A stretch of DNA of 48,927 nucleotides from RZYY01 sp036794825 (GCA_036794825.1 DAIRGA010000035.1:1-48927); one strand, 5' to 3'. Numbered from the stretch's first letter, positions 26,571 through 35,646 are shown. Notes: generated by a model not told the origin, from the letters alone. Numbers and translations are program-made.

Positions 26571-29500
26571 ATGATTTTAGACAACCAAAACCAGAATCTC
26601 AAAGTTTACGAATGGATTGCAAAGTATGTCCGCACCGGTGAGATGTCGATGGTAACTGGCTATTTTACCATTGGCGCGCTGGCTTACCTGGCAAGGGTTA
26701 CCAACCAACACATCGAAAAATACAAATTTGTACTGGGTGATATTGTGAACGCTGATTTAGGAAAGGTTCAATCGCTCGACCTGCTGAACGAAAACATTAC
26801 CCTCGATTCATCGGTTAAGCTAAGCCGGTTGGCAAGGGAAGCTGTTGATTTTCTAAGCCTCGAAAAGGTGCAGGTAAAAACACTCGAGCCGAATTTCTGC
26901 CACGCCAAATGCTACATCCAATCCACATCTGAAAAGGATGATTCATGGCTCATCATGGGTAGTTCCAACCTGACCGAAGCGGGCATTGGATTGCGGAAAA
27001 ATAACAACATCGAACTTAACGAGGGAAACCGGGGAAACACGCGGGAGCTGGATGATTACATCAAGTGGTTCGAAAATCTCTGGATAAAACCCCAGGCACA
27101 CGAATACAAAACTGTGGCGGACAGCAATGGGGGCACAAAGAAAATCCCATTCAAGCAGTATTTGATTGACGAGATCAGTAAACTATTTTACGAGTACACT
27201 CCCAGGCAGTTATACTTCAAAGTGTTGTTTGAGCTTTTTGGCGAAAGTTTATTGATGGAAAAGGATAACCCCGAGTTTAACCGGCAGATAGGCAGGCTTG
27301 AAAACACTGTGGTTTACCAGTCGCTATATGAGTTCCAGAGAAAAGGGGTGCTGAGCCTGATCAAAATGCTTCAGAAATACAATGGCGCTATCCTGGCCGA
27401 TGCAGTGGGTTTGGGTAAAACATGGACTGCATTGGCGGTGATGAAGTATTATCAGATGCAAGGAAGGGAGATTATCCTGATTTGCCCGAAAAAGCTTCAA
27501 AGCAACTGGCGTAACTATTTGAAAAAGCAAAACTCAAGGTTTGAAAAAGATCAGCTTGATTATGCCATTCGGTTTCATACTGATCTGAATCCTGACTTAA
27601 TGGAGAAATATAATGAGAGAGCCGACAAGTTCTTTGTGGACGATGCTCCAAAACTTTTTGTAATTGACGAAAGCCACAACCTGCGCAACGACAAATCTAA
27701 ACGATACAAATTTCTGGTTGAGGAAATCTTAGCCCGTAACGAAGACGCCAAGGTGCTGATGCTCTCTGCCACACCCATCAACAATTCGCTGCTCGATATC
27801 CGCAACCAGTTCAAGCTGATCGTAGCCGGAGATGAAGGCGGTTTTGATGAATCGCTGGATGTGAAAAACATTGACTACACATTCAGGGCAGCGCAAAAGA
27901 CATTCAATGACTGGACGCAGGAGCCAAATCCGAGAATCGGTGAGTTCATCAAAAAGTTACCCGTAAACTTCTTTCGCCTGACCGACGCCTTGACCGTTGC
28001 CCGCACCCGAAAAATGATTGAAGGGCAGCAGGATGGTCTCGAATTTCCTTTAAAGGCAAAGCCGGAGAATATCTTTGTTACCCCTAAACAGATCGGAAAT
28101 TTCGAGAGTTTCGAAGAGTTGTTCGATCATTTTCCCCCAATGCTGTCGGGTTACCAGCCTTCGTTTTATGTGGATCAGTATGAAGATGCCGGCGTGTTGC
28201 ACGATGAAAAGCAGCGCGATCATTTCCTGGTCAAAATGATGTATATCCTGATGGTGAAAAGGCTGGAGTCTTCCTGGTTTTCGTTTCAATCCACCGCGGA
28301 GAAAATTCTGTCGCATCATCAGCATGCATTGGATAAGATCATGGAATACCAGGCCACCAAAAAGGAAACCGGCTGGGACGGAAACCAACTGCAACTCTTC
28401 GACGACGACGAAGTGGCCGGGATGATCGAGGAATTTACCCTGGGAAAGAAGCGTCAAACGCGCCTGATGGATATTGACCGGTCAGGAAAAATTGAAAAAT
28501 ATAAAGCTGATCTCAAGGCTGATATTGAATCGCTGCAACTGCTGCAATCTAACCTGATAAACTTTGATCAGAAAATTGCCAGAGAAATAAAAAAACAACG
28601 AAATCTCAAAAGTGACGACGACAAGCTGGAAGCCCTCATGAAGCGCATCATCGCCAAAAGGCAAAGCGGAGAGAACGGACATAACCCGAAAGTGTTGATC
28701 TTCACCGTTTACAAGGATACTGCATTTTACCTTTTTGATCAGCTTACGGCGCGCGGCTTCGACAAAGTGGCTGCCATCAGCGGCGACACTTCAAAGGTGT
28801 GGAACGAACCCAGTGAAACCCAGAAGTATGAACCCATACTTGAACGTTTTGCTCCGTTCACCAAGCTGTTTCGCGAAAAAGAGTGGGCTTTCGAACCCTC
28901 ATCTCCTCACCTCGGTTTAAGTCAGCAGTTTGACGAATGGCAATACTGGATTGCCGAAAACGACCCCCGCACCAACGCTAAACTTCAGCAACCCATTGAC
29001 ATCCTGATTGCCACCGACACCCTGAGCGAAGGCCAAAACCTGCAGGACTGCGACATGGTGATCAACTACGACATCCACTGGAATCCTGTGCGTGTGATTC
29101 AAAGGATGGGGCGTATTGACCGGCTTGGCTCACCCAACGAAAAAATCTTTGGCATCAACTTCTGGCCTTCCAACAACATCAACACTTACCTCAACCTGCA
29201 GGGCAGAATCGAAAAACGGATGGCCATGATGAAGTTGGCAGGTTCGGAGGTGCACATGGAGTTTTCGGATACCTTCAGAGAGATGGCCGAAGACGAAGCT
29301 CTCGAACAGAAGCAGAAAGCCAGGATGCTCGAACAGATGCAAACCACCTGGGACGACATCGAAACCGAAAGGAACCTCGGCTTCGACGACTTTTCGCTCG
29401 AAACCTTCAGACAGGAGTTGCTCGAAGAGTTAAGGAAAAATGAGCAATTCTACCGCTCGCTGCCCAATGGGATTTACACCGGATTCCAGTCGCTGCCTGC

Positions 29501-29957
29501 CACCGTGCCCGGCACAGGCTTGATTGCCCTGCTCGGTTACCCTTCGAGACCGCCAAAAACGCCTGACTTCAGGTACCGCAGCTACGACCTGATCTTTATT
29601 GATTACGATGGGAAGCAGTGGCTGCAAAACCAGAAGGAAGTGCTCGATGCTCTTGCGGTGCATAAAGATTGTGAACGCGACAAAAGTGGCCTGCGCAAAA
29701 CAGACCTCGGCGATGAGACCGAAATACAAAAGCTTACCGGTGCGCTTAAGCTGTGGCTAAAGAGCCAGAGCGAAACCGAAGAGAAAGGTGAAGACGGCGC
29801 TGTGAAAGTAAGAGCAGGCCAGGCCTCGCTCGATCTCATCAATAAAATTAAAGCCGGTAGCCGCGAAGCCATAACCAAAATAAAACAAGAGGGGAGCACT
29901 ACCCAAAAATATACCTCCGAAAACTTCGATTTAATCACCTGGTTTATAGTTAATTGA
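26571..29957 (+). CDS. PLD-like nuclease / SF2 (SNF2-type) helicase fusion
   Basis: The protein is 1,128 aa from the ATG at 26571. Residues ~1-175 are a phospholipase-D-fold nuclease domain: H111-A-K113 and, 17 residues on, GSSN (130-133) of the HxK...GS(S)N signature. Residues ~255-900 are a helicase/translocase: ADAVGLGKTW (GKT at 282-284), motif II D366-ESH, motif III LSATPINNS, and motif V/VI ATDTLSEGQNLQD and Q844-RMGRIDRLG. The C-terminal ~230 residues are unassigned. The likely role is ATP-driven DNA cleavage in a restriction-like system; CglI and NgoAVII are known precedents for pairing PLD nuclease and helicase functions. yhcG starts 1 base after the stop and the methyltransferase 15 bp after that, so the three form one operon. 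Confidence 0.88.
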   Translation: MILDNQNQNLKVYEWIAKYVRTGEMSMVTGYFTIGALAYLARVTNQHIEKYKFVLGDIVNADLGKVQSLDLLNENITLDSSVKLSRLAREAVDFLSLEKVQVKTLEPNFCHAKCYIQSTSEKDDSWLIMGSSNLTEAGIGLRKNNNIELNEGNRGNTRELDDYIKWFENLWIKPQAHEYKTVADSNGGTKKIPFKQYLIDEISKLFYEYTPRQLYFKVLFELFGESLLMEKDNPEFNRQIGRLENTVVYQSLYEFQRKGVLSLIKMLQKYNGAILADAVGLGKTWTALAVMKYYQMQGREIILICPKKLQSNWRNYLKKQNSRFEKDQLDYAIRFHTDLNPDLMEKYNERADKFFVDDAPKLFVIDESHNLRNDKSKRYKFLVEEILARNEDAKVLMLSATPINNSLLDIRNQFKLIVAGDEGGFDESLDVKNIDYTFRAAQKTFNDWTQEPNPRIGEFIKKLPVNFFRLTDALTVARTRKMIEGQQDGLEFPLKAKPENIFVTPKQIGNFESFEELFDHFPPMLSGYQPSFYVDQYEDAGVLHDEKQRDHFLVKMMYILMVKRLESSWFSFQSTAEKILSHHQHALDKIMEYQATKKETGWDGNQLQLFDDDEVAGMIEEFTLGKKRQTRLMDIDRSGKIEKYKADLKADIESLQLLQSNLINFDQKIAREIKKQRNLKSDDDKLEALMKRIIAKRQSGENGHNPKVLIFTVYKDTAFYLFDQLTARGFDKVAAISGDTSKVWNEPSETQKYEPILERFAPFTKLFREKEWAFEPSSPHLGLSQQFDEWQYWIAENDPRTNAKLQQPIDILIATDTLSEGQNLQDCDMVINYDIHWNPVRVIQRMGRIDRLGSPNEKIFGINFWPSNNINTYLNLQGRIEKRMAMMKLAGSEVHMEFSDTFREMAEDEALEQKQKARMLEQMQTTWDDIETERNLGFDDFSLETFRQELLEELRKNEQFYRSLPNGIYTGFQSLPATVPGTGLIALLGYPSRPPKTPDFRYRSYDLIFIDYDGKQWLQNQKEVLDALAVHKDCERDKSGLRKTDLGDETEIQKLTGALKLWLKSQSETEEKGEDGAVKVRAGQASLDLINKIKAGSREAITKIKQEGSTTQKYTSENFDLITWFIVN

Positions 29958-29958
29958 G

Positions 29959-31059
29959 ATGAATTTCAAAAACCTTGGTCATCAAATACAACAGTTACAC
30001 AATACCCTTTGCCAAAGCGCAGTAAGGGCTGTAAATACAAACCTCACCATTCGCAATTGGCTGATTGGATTCTATATTGTTGAATTTGAGCAAAACGGCA
30101 CCGACAGAGCAGAGTATGGGAAAACTTTACTCGTGAAGCTTGCCAAATCAATTGATATTAAAGGGCTATCACCTCCGGAGCTTTCGCGCTGCCGGCAATT
30201 TTATCAAACCTACCCGGCAATTCTTGGGTCACTGACCCAAGAATTTAGAAGCTTACTGCCGGATTTAATTTTTGGGTCACTAACCCAAAAATTACCTCAG
30301 GAAATTCAACATAGCAAGGACTCAATATCTGATAACTATCACAAAGCTCTCTTAAGCAAAATTTCGTTTACCCATTTTGTTGAACTGATAAAAATTAAAG
30401 ATTCAGACAAGCGTCAATTTTACGAATTACTGGTGATTAGAAACACATTATCAGTTCGGGAACTTGAGCGGCAAATTTCCACAATGAGTTACGAGAGGAT
30501 GGGATTGGCTGGTAATAAATCAGCTGCATTGAAAGAGCTGGAACATACATTTTTACCCGAAAATACAAACGATGCCATAAGATCGGTTTACTTCTTTGAT
30601 TTTTTAAATCTGCCTTCCAATCACCTGATCAGTGAAAGTCAACTTGAAGAAGCCTTGATCACCCATCTCGAACAATTTATCCTGGAACTTGGGGTTGGTT
30701 TTTGTTTCGAGGCAAGACAAAAGCGCATTTTAATTGATGATGAATACTGCTTTGTAGATTTGGTGTTTTACCATCGGATATTAAAATGTCATGTGCTTAT
30801 TGATTTAAAAACTGATAAATTTAACCATAGTTATCTCTCCCAGCTTAATAGTTATGTTGCATATTTCAACGAGGAAGTAATACAACCCGATGATAACCCT
30901 ACCATTGGAATTTTGCTTTGCACCGAAAAGGGAAAGAAAATGGTTGAATATGCTTTGGCCGGAATGACTCAGCAACTATTTGTAAGCAAATATCTACTTG
31001 AGCTACCCAGCAAGGAATTGTTGTCCGACTTTATACAAAATGAACTCAGAAATTTTTAA
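29959..31059 (+). CDS. YhcG-family (DUF1016) PD-(D/E)XK nuclease
   Basis: The protein is 366 aa, family length. The N-terminal domain carries the signatures NLTIRNWLIGFYIVEFEQNG, AEYGKTLLVKLAKSI and LSRCRQFY. The C-terminal domain has YFFDFLNLP, then the nuclease core FVD267-LVFYHR ... LID282-LK284. YhcG proteins are found in defence islands and near type I restriction genes; the exact activity is not established for this group. The gene is 1 base after the helicase fusion. Residues ~88-112 hold two copies of GSLTQ encoded by DNA palindromes, a small insertion between the two domains. Confidence 0.9.
   Translation: MNFKNLGHQIQQLHNTLCQSAVRAVNTNLTIRNWLIGFYIVEFEQNGTDRAEYGKTLLVKLAKSIDIKGLSPPELSRCRQFYQTYPAILGSLTQEFRSLLPDLIFGSLTQKLPQEIQHSKDSISDNYHKALLSKISFTHFVELIKIKDSDKRQFYELLVIRNTLSVRELERQISTMSYERMGLAGNKSAALKELEHTFLPENTNDAIRSVYFFDFLNLPSNHLISESQLEEALITHLEQFILELGVGFCFEARQKRILIDDEYCFVDLVFYHRILKCHVLIDLKTDKFNHSYLSQLNSYVAYFNEEVIQPDDNPTIGILLCTEKGKKMVEYALAGMTQQLFVSKYLLELPSKELLSDFIQNELRNF
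30219..30294 (+). repeat. Two in-frame palindromes inside the YhcG gene
   Basis: Palindrome 1 (30219-30245) has perfect 13-bp arms (AATTCTTGGGTCA and complement) around one base. Palindrome 2 (30266-30294) has 12-bp arms (TAATTTTTGGGT and complement) around CACTA. They share the core GGGTCACTnACCC, lie 48 bp (16 codons) apart, and both encode (L/F)GSLTQ. Confidence 0.85.
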
Positions 31060-31074
31060 ATTTTGAATTAGACC

Positions 31075-34000
31075 ATGAACAGCATTAAACTCTTTGCCAC
31101 ACAGCCTTTCATTACGGCGCTCAGGGCGCTATTTGCCGAACTGCAGATACCCGTAAACTACATTGACGAGCTGCCTGCCACCCCCGACAGTATCCTCGGC
31201 GAAATGTTTAAGCCCGAAAACGAAGCCCACCGATTGATCAGCGATGTCTATCTGTTTGGCATGGTAAACGACGAGATATTCCAGGGCAACAGCACTTTCA
31301 GCAGTGTGGATGAAGTTAAAAAGCTGGATAAAGACTATGACGGACTGCTTATTTTTGGGGTTACACTCCAGCCCAGCAACCACAACCAGTTACCCACCCG
31401 CAGCCAGTTGGCCGGGATCACACGCGCCTTCAACCGCGCCTTCCCCTACACACCCGTCACCATCATCTTCCGCTACAGCAACCACATCTCACTGGCCAAC
31501 ACCGAGCGCACCCGCTACAAACAACAATGGCGCGAAGGGGAGAAAATTGGGAAAGTGAGTTTGCTTAAGGATGTTGATTGCCAACAAACCCACACAGGTC
31601 ATCTGAGAATTTTATCAGGACTTGTAAAACCATCCGGTGTCAAGACTTTCAAGGAGTTGAACGAACACTGGCTCCAAGTACTCGATGTGAGCATCCTCAA
31701 TAAAAAGTTTTACCTCGAAATTTTCAACTGGTATTTGTGGGCGCTCAGGGAAGCGAAATTTCCTCAGATCAGGCCAGATGACGAAAAAATTGACGACAAA
31801 ATTCACCAAAGCGAATCGCTTATCCGACTTCTGACCAGGCTGCTTTTCGTGTGGTTTATGAAAGAAAAGGGACTGATCAGTACTGAACTTTTCAGCGCTG
31901 ACTACCTGAAAAACATTTTGAAAGATTTCACAGGCGTAAATGGCGAAAAGACGATTTACTACAAAGCCATCCTGCAAAACCTCTTTTTTGCTACCCTTAA
32001 TCAGCCCGTCGAACAACGTAAAATACTTGGTAAAGGCTTCAATCCTTCCGAATACGGCGACCCGCTCGTTTACCGTTTCGATGAACTTTTTGCTCAGCCT
32101 GAGAAATTGCCGGAATACTTCAATAATATTCCTTTTCTCAACGGCGGACTCTTTGAATGTCTGGATCAGAAAAAAGACAATGAAAATGCGGTGGAGATCA
32201 GGTTGGACGGGTTCTCAACCAAAAAGAGCAAACAAGTCCACCTGCCCGACAAGTACTTTTTCGGCGAGTACGCCGGTGTTGACCTGAGTACAGAGTACGA
32301 CGATACCAAAAAGCGAAGCATCACAGTAAACGGCATCATTGACATCCTTAGCCATTACAAGTTCACCATCGAAGAAAGTACGCCGGTTGAGGAAGAAATC
32401 GCACTTGACCCCGAGCTGCTGGGCAAGGTGTTCGAAAACCTGCTGGCCAGCTACAACCCCGAAACACAAACCACTGCCCGCAAACAAACCGGGAGTTTTT
32501 ACACCCCGCGCGAGATTGTGAATTACATGGTGGACGAGAGCCTGATCCAATACCTCAAAAGTGCCCTGACCATCCCTGGTCAGGGTGAGAAAAGTTCCCT
32601 GACCATCCCTGGTCAGGGTGAGAAAAGTTCCCTTACCATCCCTGGTCAGGGTGAGAAAAGTTTCCTGACCATCCCCGGTCACGGAGAAGAGAGTTCCGTG
32701 ACCATCCTTGGCAAGGGAACCATGTGGGAATTCTTCAATCCCACCAGCGAAATTCAAATCCACACCGGGAATTTGCCACATTGGCAACAAGGCAGCGTTT
32801 GGTATTTCATCACTTTCCGCCTGGCAGACTCTATTCCGGCCAAAGTCGCTGAACAAATAAAAGCAGACCGTGAAATGTGGTTGAAAACCAATAAGAAAGA
32901 TGTTCAGGGCGGATATTCCAAAGAGCAATTAAAAGAATACTACAGGCTTTTTTCGGAAAAAACTGAGAAGTTACTGGACAATGGAATTGGAAGTTGTATC
33001 CTGAAAAAGCCCGGGTTAGCCCAAATTGTGGCCGATGCGCTGCATTATTTCAACAACAAAAGATATGTGCTCGACGAGTGGGTGATTATGCCCAATCATG
33101 TGCATTTGCTGGTAAAACCGATTGGCGATCATAAACTCCAGGATATCCTTCACTCCTGGAAATCGTTCACAGCCAACGAAATCAACAAACGAACCGGAAA
33201 CAAAGGTCAACTGTGGATGCACGAATCCTACGACCATATCGTAAGAAATGAAAAAGCCCTCGACGCCATAAGGCATTACATCAGGCAAAATCCGGTGAAG
33301 GCGCATTTGAAAGAAGGGAGTTTTCTGAGCAAGGTATCCGGAAGCATCCCTGCTTCCGGTTACGAAGACATTCCTGCCTTTGGGACTTTAGCCGGAAGCA
33401 GGGATGCTTCCGGGACTTTGGCCGGAAGCAGGGATGCTTCCGACACTTTGGAGGAGAGGCTCAGACAGCTCTTTTCCTTTGAAGAAAGCGCCGAATCAAA
33501 TCCGTTTGACCCGGACGAGACCAAAGCCCTCATCATGGCCATTGACGATTGCAAAATACTCGATCCCGCATGTGGTTCGGGCGCTTTTCCGATGGGCGCA
33601 CTGCAAAAGATGACCCACATCCTGCACAAGCTCGACCCCGAAAACAAAATCTGGTTCGACATGGTCATCAGCAATTTGCCCGCCTACATGCAGGCCGAAG
33701 CGCGCAAGAAACTCGAAAAAGAGAACTGGAACTATGTGCGAAAGCTCGGCATCATACAGCAATGCCTCTATGGTGTGGACATTCAGCCCATTGCCATACA
33801 GATTTCCAAACTGCGCTTTTTCATCTCGCTGCTCGTTGACCAACAACCAAAACCCGGCGAACCCAACATGGGCTACGAACCTTTGCCCAACCTCGACTTT
33901 AAGCTGGTTGCCGCCAATACACTGATTGGTTCCCCCAAAAACGCTGCCACCGAAGCCTATGCCAAAGGCGACCTGGATCGTTTTGAAACGCTCACCAACG

Positions 34001-35646
34001 AATACTTCTCTGCCGTTAACGAACGAAAAACTGAAATAAAGGAGGAACTGAAAAAAACTATTGGTAGTATCGTGAACGCCAACCGATCAGCGATAAACCA
34101 ATGGATAGATAAAATAAAACGCGAATACAACTCGGCAAGTCCTGCCAAACGGAGAAAGAACCAACAGCAACTAGAGGAGTTCCAGCAGGACTTAAACCGA
34201 TGGAGCACCTTTACCAACCTCTACAAAAATGAATCTGTCGCCTTTTTCGAAACCAAATACTTCTTCCCGCAAGTGAAAGAAGGATTTGAGGTTGTGATAG
34301 GCAATCCACCGTACATCCAAATGCAAAAGGACGGCGGTAAACTTGCCGAAGAATTGAAAGACAAAGGATATGAAACCTTTGAACGCACCGGCGACATTTA
34401 CTGCATTTTTTATGAGAAGGGCGTTAAGTTGCTGAAAAACGGCGGCTACCTGTGCTACATTACTTCCAATAAATGGATGCGGGCAGGATATGGAAAATCC
34501 ACACGCGCATTTTTCCTCAGGCACAACCCTGTGAAGCTCATTGACCTTGGCTCTGGGGTTTTTGAAACCGCCACTGTGGATACTAATATTTTACTTATTC
34601 AGAAAACAGATGACAAATCGGAAGAGATCGCCTTGAAGGCTTTGGATTTGAGTAAAGAAAAGGATAACATCAACTTTGATAATTACACAAACCGGTGGGT
34701 TTTGCTCAATAACCTGACCGACGAAAGCTGGACTATTTCTAATCCCCTTGAGCAGCGGATTAAACAGAAAATTGCAGCTAGGGGAATGCCGCTAAAAGAC
34801 TTTGAGATAAAAATAAACTTTGGCATTAAAACCGGTTTTAATGAAGCATTCATCATTGATGACAAAAAGAAAGACGAACTGATAGCAGAAGACCCGAAAA
34901 GCGCAGAAATCATAAAGCCCGTTTTGCGTGGGCGCGACATCAAAAGGTACAAAGCGGAGTTTGCTGATTTGTGGTTGATTTATGTTCCGTGGCATTTTCC
35001 TTTGCATAATCAGCCAGAAATTAAGGGAGCTTCTTTAGTTGCTGAAAATGCATTTGAAAAACAGTTCCCTGCCATTTATAAACATCTTTTTGGCCATAAA
35101 GAAAGCCTTTCTGCTAGGAATAAAGCTGAAACAGGCATCCGTTATGAATGGTATGCTTTACAAAGATGGGCTGCTGATTATTACCAGGAGTTTGAAAGAG
35201 AAAAAATTGTTTGGAAAAGGATAGGTTCGGTGCTAAGATTTCAATATGATGATAGTGGTAGTATGTGCCTTGACAGTACATGTATTTTGACAGGGCGGAG
35301 CATTAAGTTTTTGTTGGGATATTTAAACTCGAAAGTTGCAATCCGTGAACTCCTTGAAAATTCACCCAAAACAGGAACAGGAGATGTGATTACCAGTGTG
35401 CAGGCTCTGGAACCACTGCTCGTACCTCGTATAAATGAGTCAGAAAAACTGTCAATTGTAAAACTCGTTGACCAAATCCTTACCGCCAGACAAACCAACC
35501 CCCACGCCGACACCACTGTTCTCGAAAACCGGATAGATGAGTTGGTTTTCAAACTCTACAGTTTAACTTACGAAGAGGTGAAGGTAATCGCACCGGATTT
35601 CTGGCTGGGGGAGGAGGAGTATGATAACATTAAACTGGAGGAATAA
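31075..35646 (+). CDS. Eco57I-type DNA adenine methyltransferase carrying an in-frame RAYT transposase
   Basis: The protein is 1,523 aa. Residues 1-496 are the N-terminal region of Eco57I-type modification enzymes, ending LDPELLGKVFENLLASYNPE then TGSFYTPREI (from 472) and DESLIQYLKS. Residues ~497-792 are a foreign insert with a complete REP-associated transposase and REP arrays. The methyltransferase resumes at 793 (EERLRQLFSFEE), with SAM motif I D830-PACGSGAFP and catalytic N1077-PPY. A TaqI-like target-recognition region follows (VLRGRDIKRY, YLNSKVAIRELLENS). Removing the insert leaves ~1,227 aa, the usual size. The insert keeps frame and has no stop, so both parts should be made as one chain. 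It is third in the helicase-yhcG-methyltransferase operon, and probably protects host DNA. Whether it remains active with the insert is unknown. Confidence 0.92.
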   Translation: MNSIKLFATQPFITALRALFAELQIPVNYIDELPATPDSILGEMFKPENEAHRLISDVYLFGMVNDEIFQGNSTFSSVDEVKKLDKDYDGLLIFGVTLQPSNHNQLPTRSQLAGITRAFNRAFPYTPVTIIFRYSNHISLANTERTRYKQQWREGEKIGKVSLLKDVDCQQTHTGHLRILSGLVKPSGVKTFKELNEHWLQVLDVSILNKKFYLEIFNWYLWALREAKFPQIRPDDEKIDDKIHQSESLIRLLTRLLFVWFMKEKGLISTELFSADYLKNILKDFTGVNGEKTIYYKAILQNLFFATLNQPVEQRKILGKGFNPSEYGDPLVYRFDELFAQPEKLPEYFNNIPFLNGGLFECLDQKKDNENAVEIRLDGFSTKKSKQVHLPDKYFFGEYAGVDLSTEYDDTKKRSITVNGIIDILSHYKFTIEESTPVEEEIALDPELLGKVFENLLASYNPETQTTARKQTGSFYTPREIVNYMVDESLIQYLKSALTIPGQGEKSSLTIPGQGEKSSLTIPGQGEKSFLTIPGHGEESSVTILGKGTMWEFFNPTSEIQIHTGNLPHWQQGSVWYFITFRLADSIPAKVAEQIKADREMWLKTNKKDVQGGYSKEQLKEYYRLFSEKTEKLLDNGIGSCILKKPGLAQIVADALHYFNNKRYVLDEWVIMPNHVHLLVKPIGDHKLQDILHSWKSFTANEINKRTGNKGQLWMHESYDHIVRNEKALDAIRHYIRQNPVKAHLKEGSFLSKVSGSIPASGYEDIPAFGTLAGSRDASGTLAGSRDASDTLEERLRQLFSFEESAESNPFDPDETKALIMAIDDCKILDPACGSGAFPMGALQKMTHILHKLDPENKIWFDMVISNLPAYMQAEARKKLEKENWNYVRKLGIIQQCLYGVDIQPIAIQISKLRFFISLLVDQQPKPGEPNMGYEPLPNLDFKLVAANTLIGSPKNAATEAYAKGDLDRFETLTNEYFSAVNERKTEIKEELKKTIGSIVNANRSAINQWIDKIKREYNSASPAKRRKNQQQLEEFQQDLNRWSTFTNLYKNESVAFFETKYFFPQVKEGFEVVIGNPPYIQMQKDGGKLAEELKDKGYETFERTGDIYCIFYEKGVKLLKNGGYLCYITSNKWMRAGYGKSTRAFFLRHNPVKLIDLGSGVFETATVDTNILLIQKTDDKSEEIALKALDLSKEKDNINFDNYTNRWVLLNNLTDESWTISNPLEQRIKQKIAARGMPLKDFEIKINFGIKTGFNEAFIIDDKKKDELIAEDPKSAEIIKPVLRGRDIKRYKAEFADLWLIYVPWHFPLHNQPEIKGASLVAENAFEKQFPAIYKHLFGHKESLSARNKAETGIRYEWYALQRWAADYYQEFEREKIVWKRIGSVLRFQYDDSGSMCLDSTCILTGRSIKFLLGYLNSKVAIRELLENSPKTGTGDVITSVQALEPLLVPRINESEKLSIVKLVDQILTARQTNPHADTTVLENRIDELVFKLYSLTYEEVKVIAPDFWLGEEEYDNIKLEE
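32558..32717 (+). repeat. Left REP-like array: five hairpins, 33-bp period
   Basis: The 22-bp hairpins start at 32564, 32597, 32630, 32663 and 32696. The consensus is arms CCCTGACCA/TGGTCAGGG around the loop TCCC, with spacers close to TGAGAAAAGTT. Units 1 and 2 are perfect, and 3-5 carry point changes. Each hairpin except the fifth is preceded by AAAGT plus one base; the fifth has GAGT plus one base. The period equals 11 codons and encodes the peptide LTIPGQGEKSS. Confidence 0.93.
32563..33450 (+). mobile_element. RAYT (REP-associated tyrosine transposase) element inserted in frame in the methyltransferase gene
   Basis: The 888-bp insert is exactly 296 codons. Its core, from the ATG at 32722 (M550) to about 33330, is a Y1/HUH transposase: MWEFFNPTSE, GNLPHWQQGSVWYFITFRLA, a VLDEWVIMPNHVHLLVKP segment with the metal-binding H675-V-H677, QLWMHESYDHIVRNEKALDA, and HY735-IRQNPVKA with the likely nucleophile Tyr735. 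This is the layout of RAYT/TnpA_REP proteins. Hairpin arrays lie on both sides in opposite orientation. There is no stop codon of its own, so the domain is translated as part of the host protein or from M550 as a RAYT-methyltransferase fusion. Confidence 0.9.
33338..33443 (-). repeat. Right REP-like array: three hairpins, mostly inverted to the left array
   Basis: Hairpins at 33338-33359 (loop TCCC), 33392-33413 and 33422-33443 (loop GGGA) share arms CCGGAAGCA/TGCTTCCGG. The last two read as AAAGT-N-hairpin-TCCC on the minus strand, opposite to the left array, and are 30 bp (10 codons) apart, encoding GTLAGSRDAS-type repeats. The first lies in plus orientation and lacks a clear AAAGT. The arm sequence differs from the left array, but the arm length, the loop and the 5' flank are the same. 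Confidence 0.9.

Noticed and set aside
32558..32717. Possible CRISPR array (regular 33-bp period with a palindromic repeat)
   Set aside because: The 11-bp spacers are nearly identical, the units are in frame within a coding gene, and a RAYT transposase follows; the REP explanation fits better.
32215..32928. 237-codon minus-strand frame over the left REP array
   Set aside because: Its middle is the antisense translation of the hairpin repeats; palindromes keep both strands open, so the length is not evidence of a gene.
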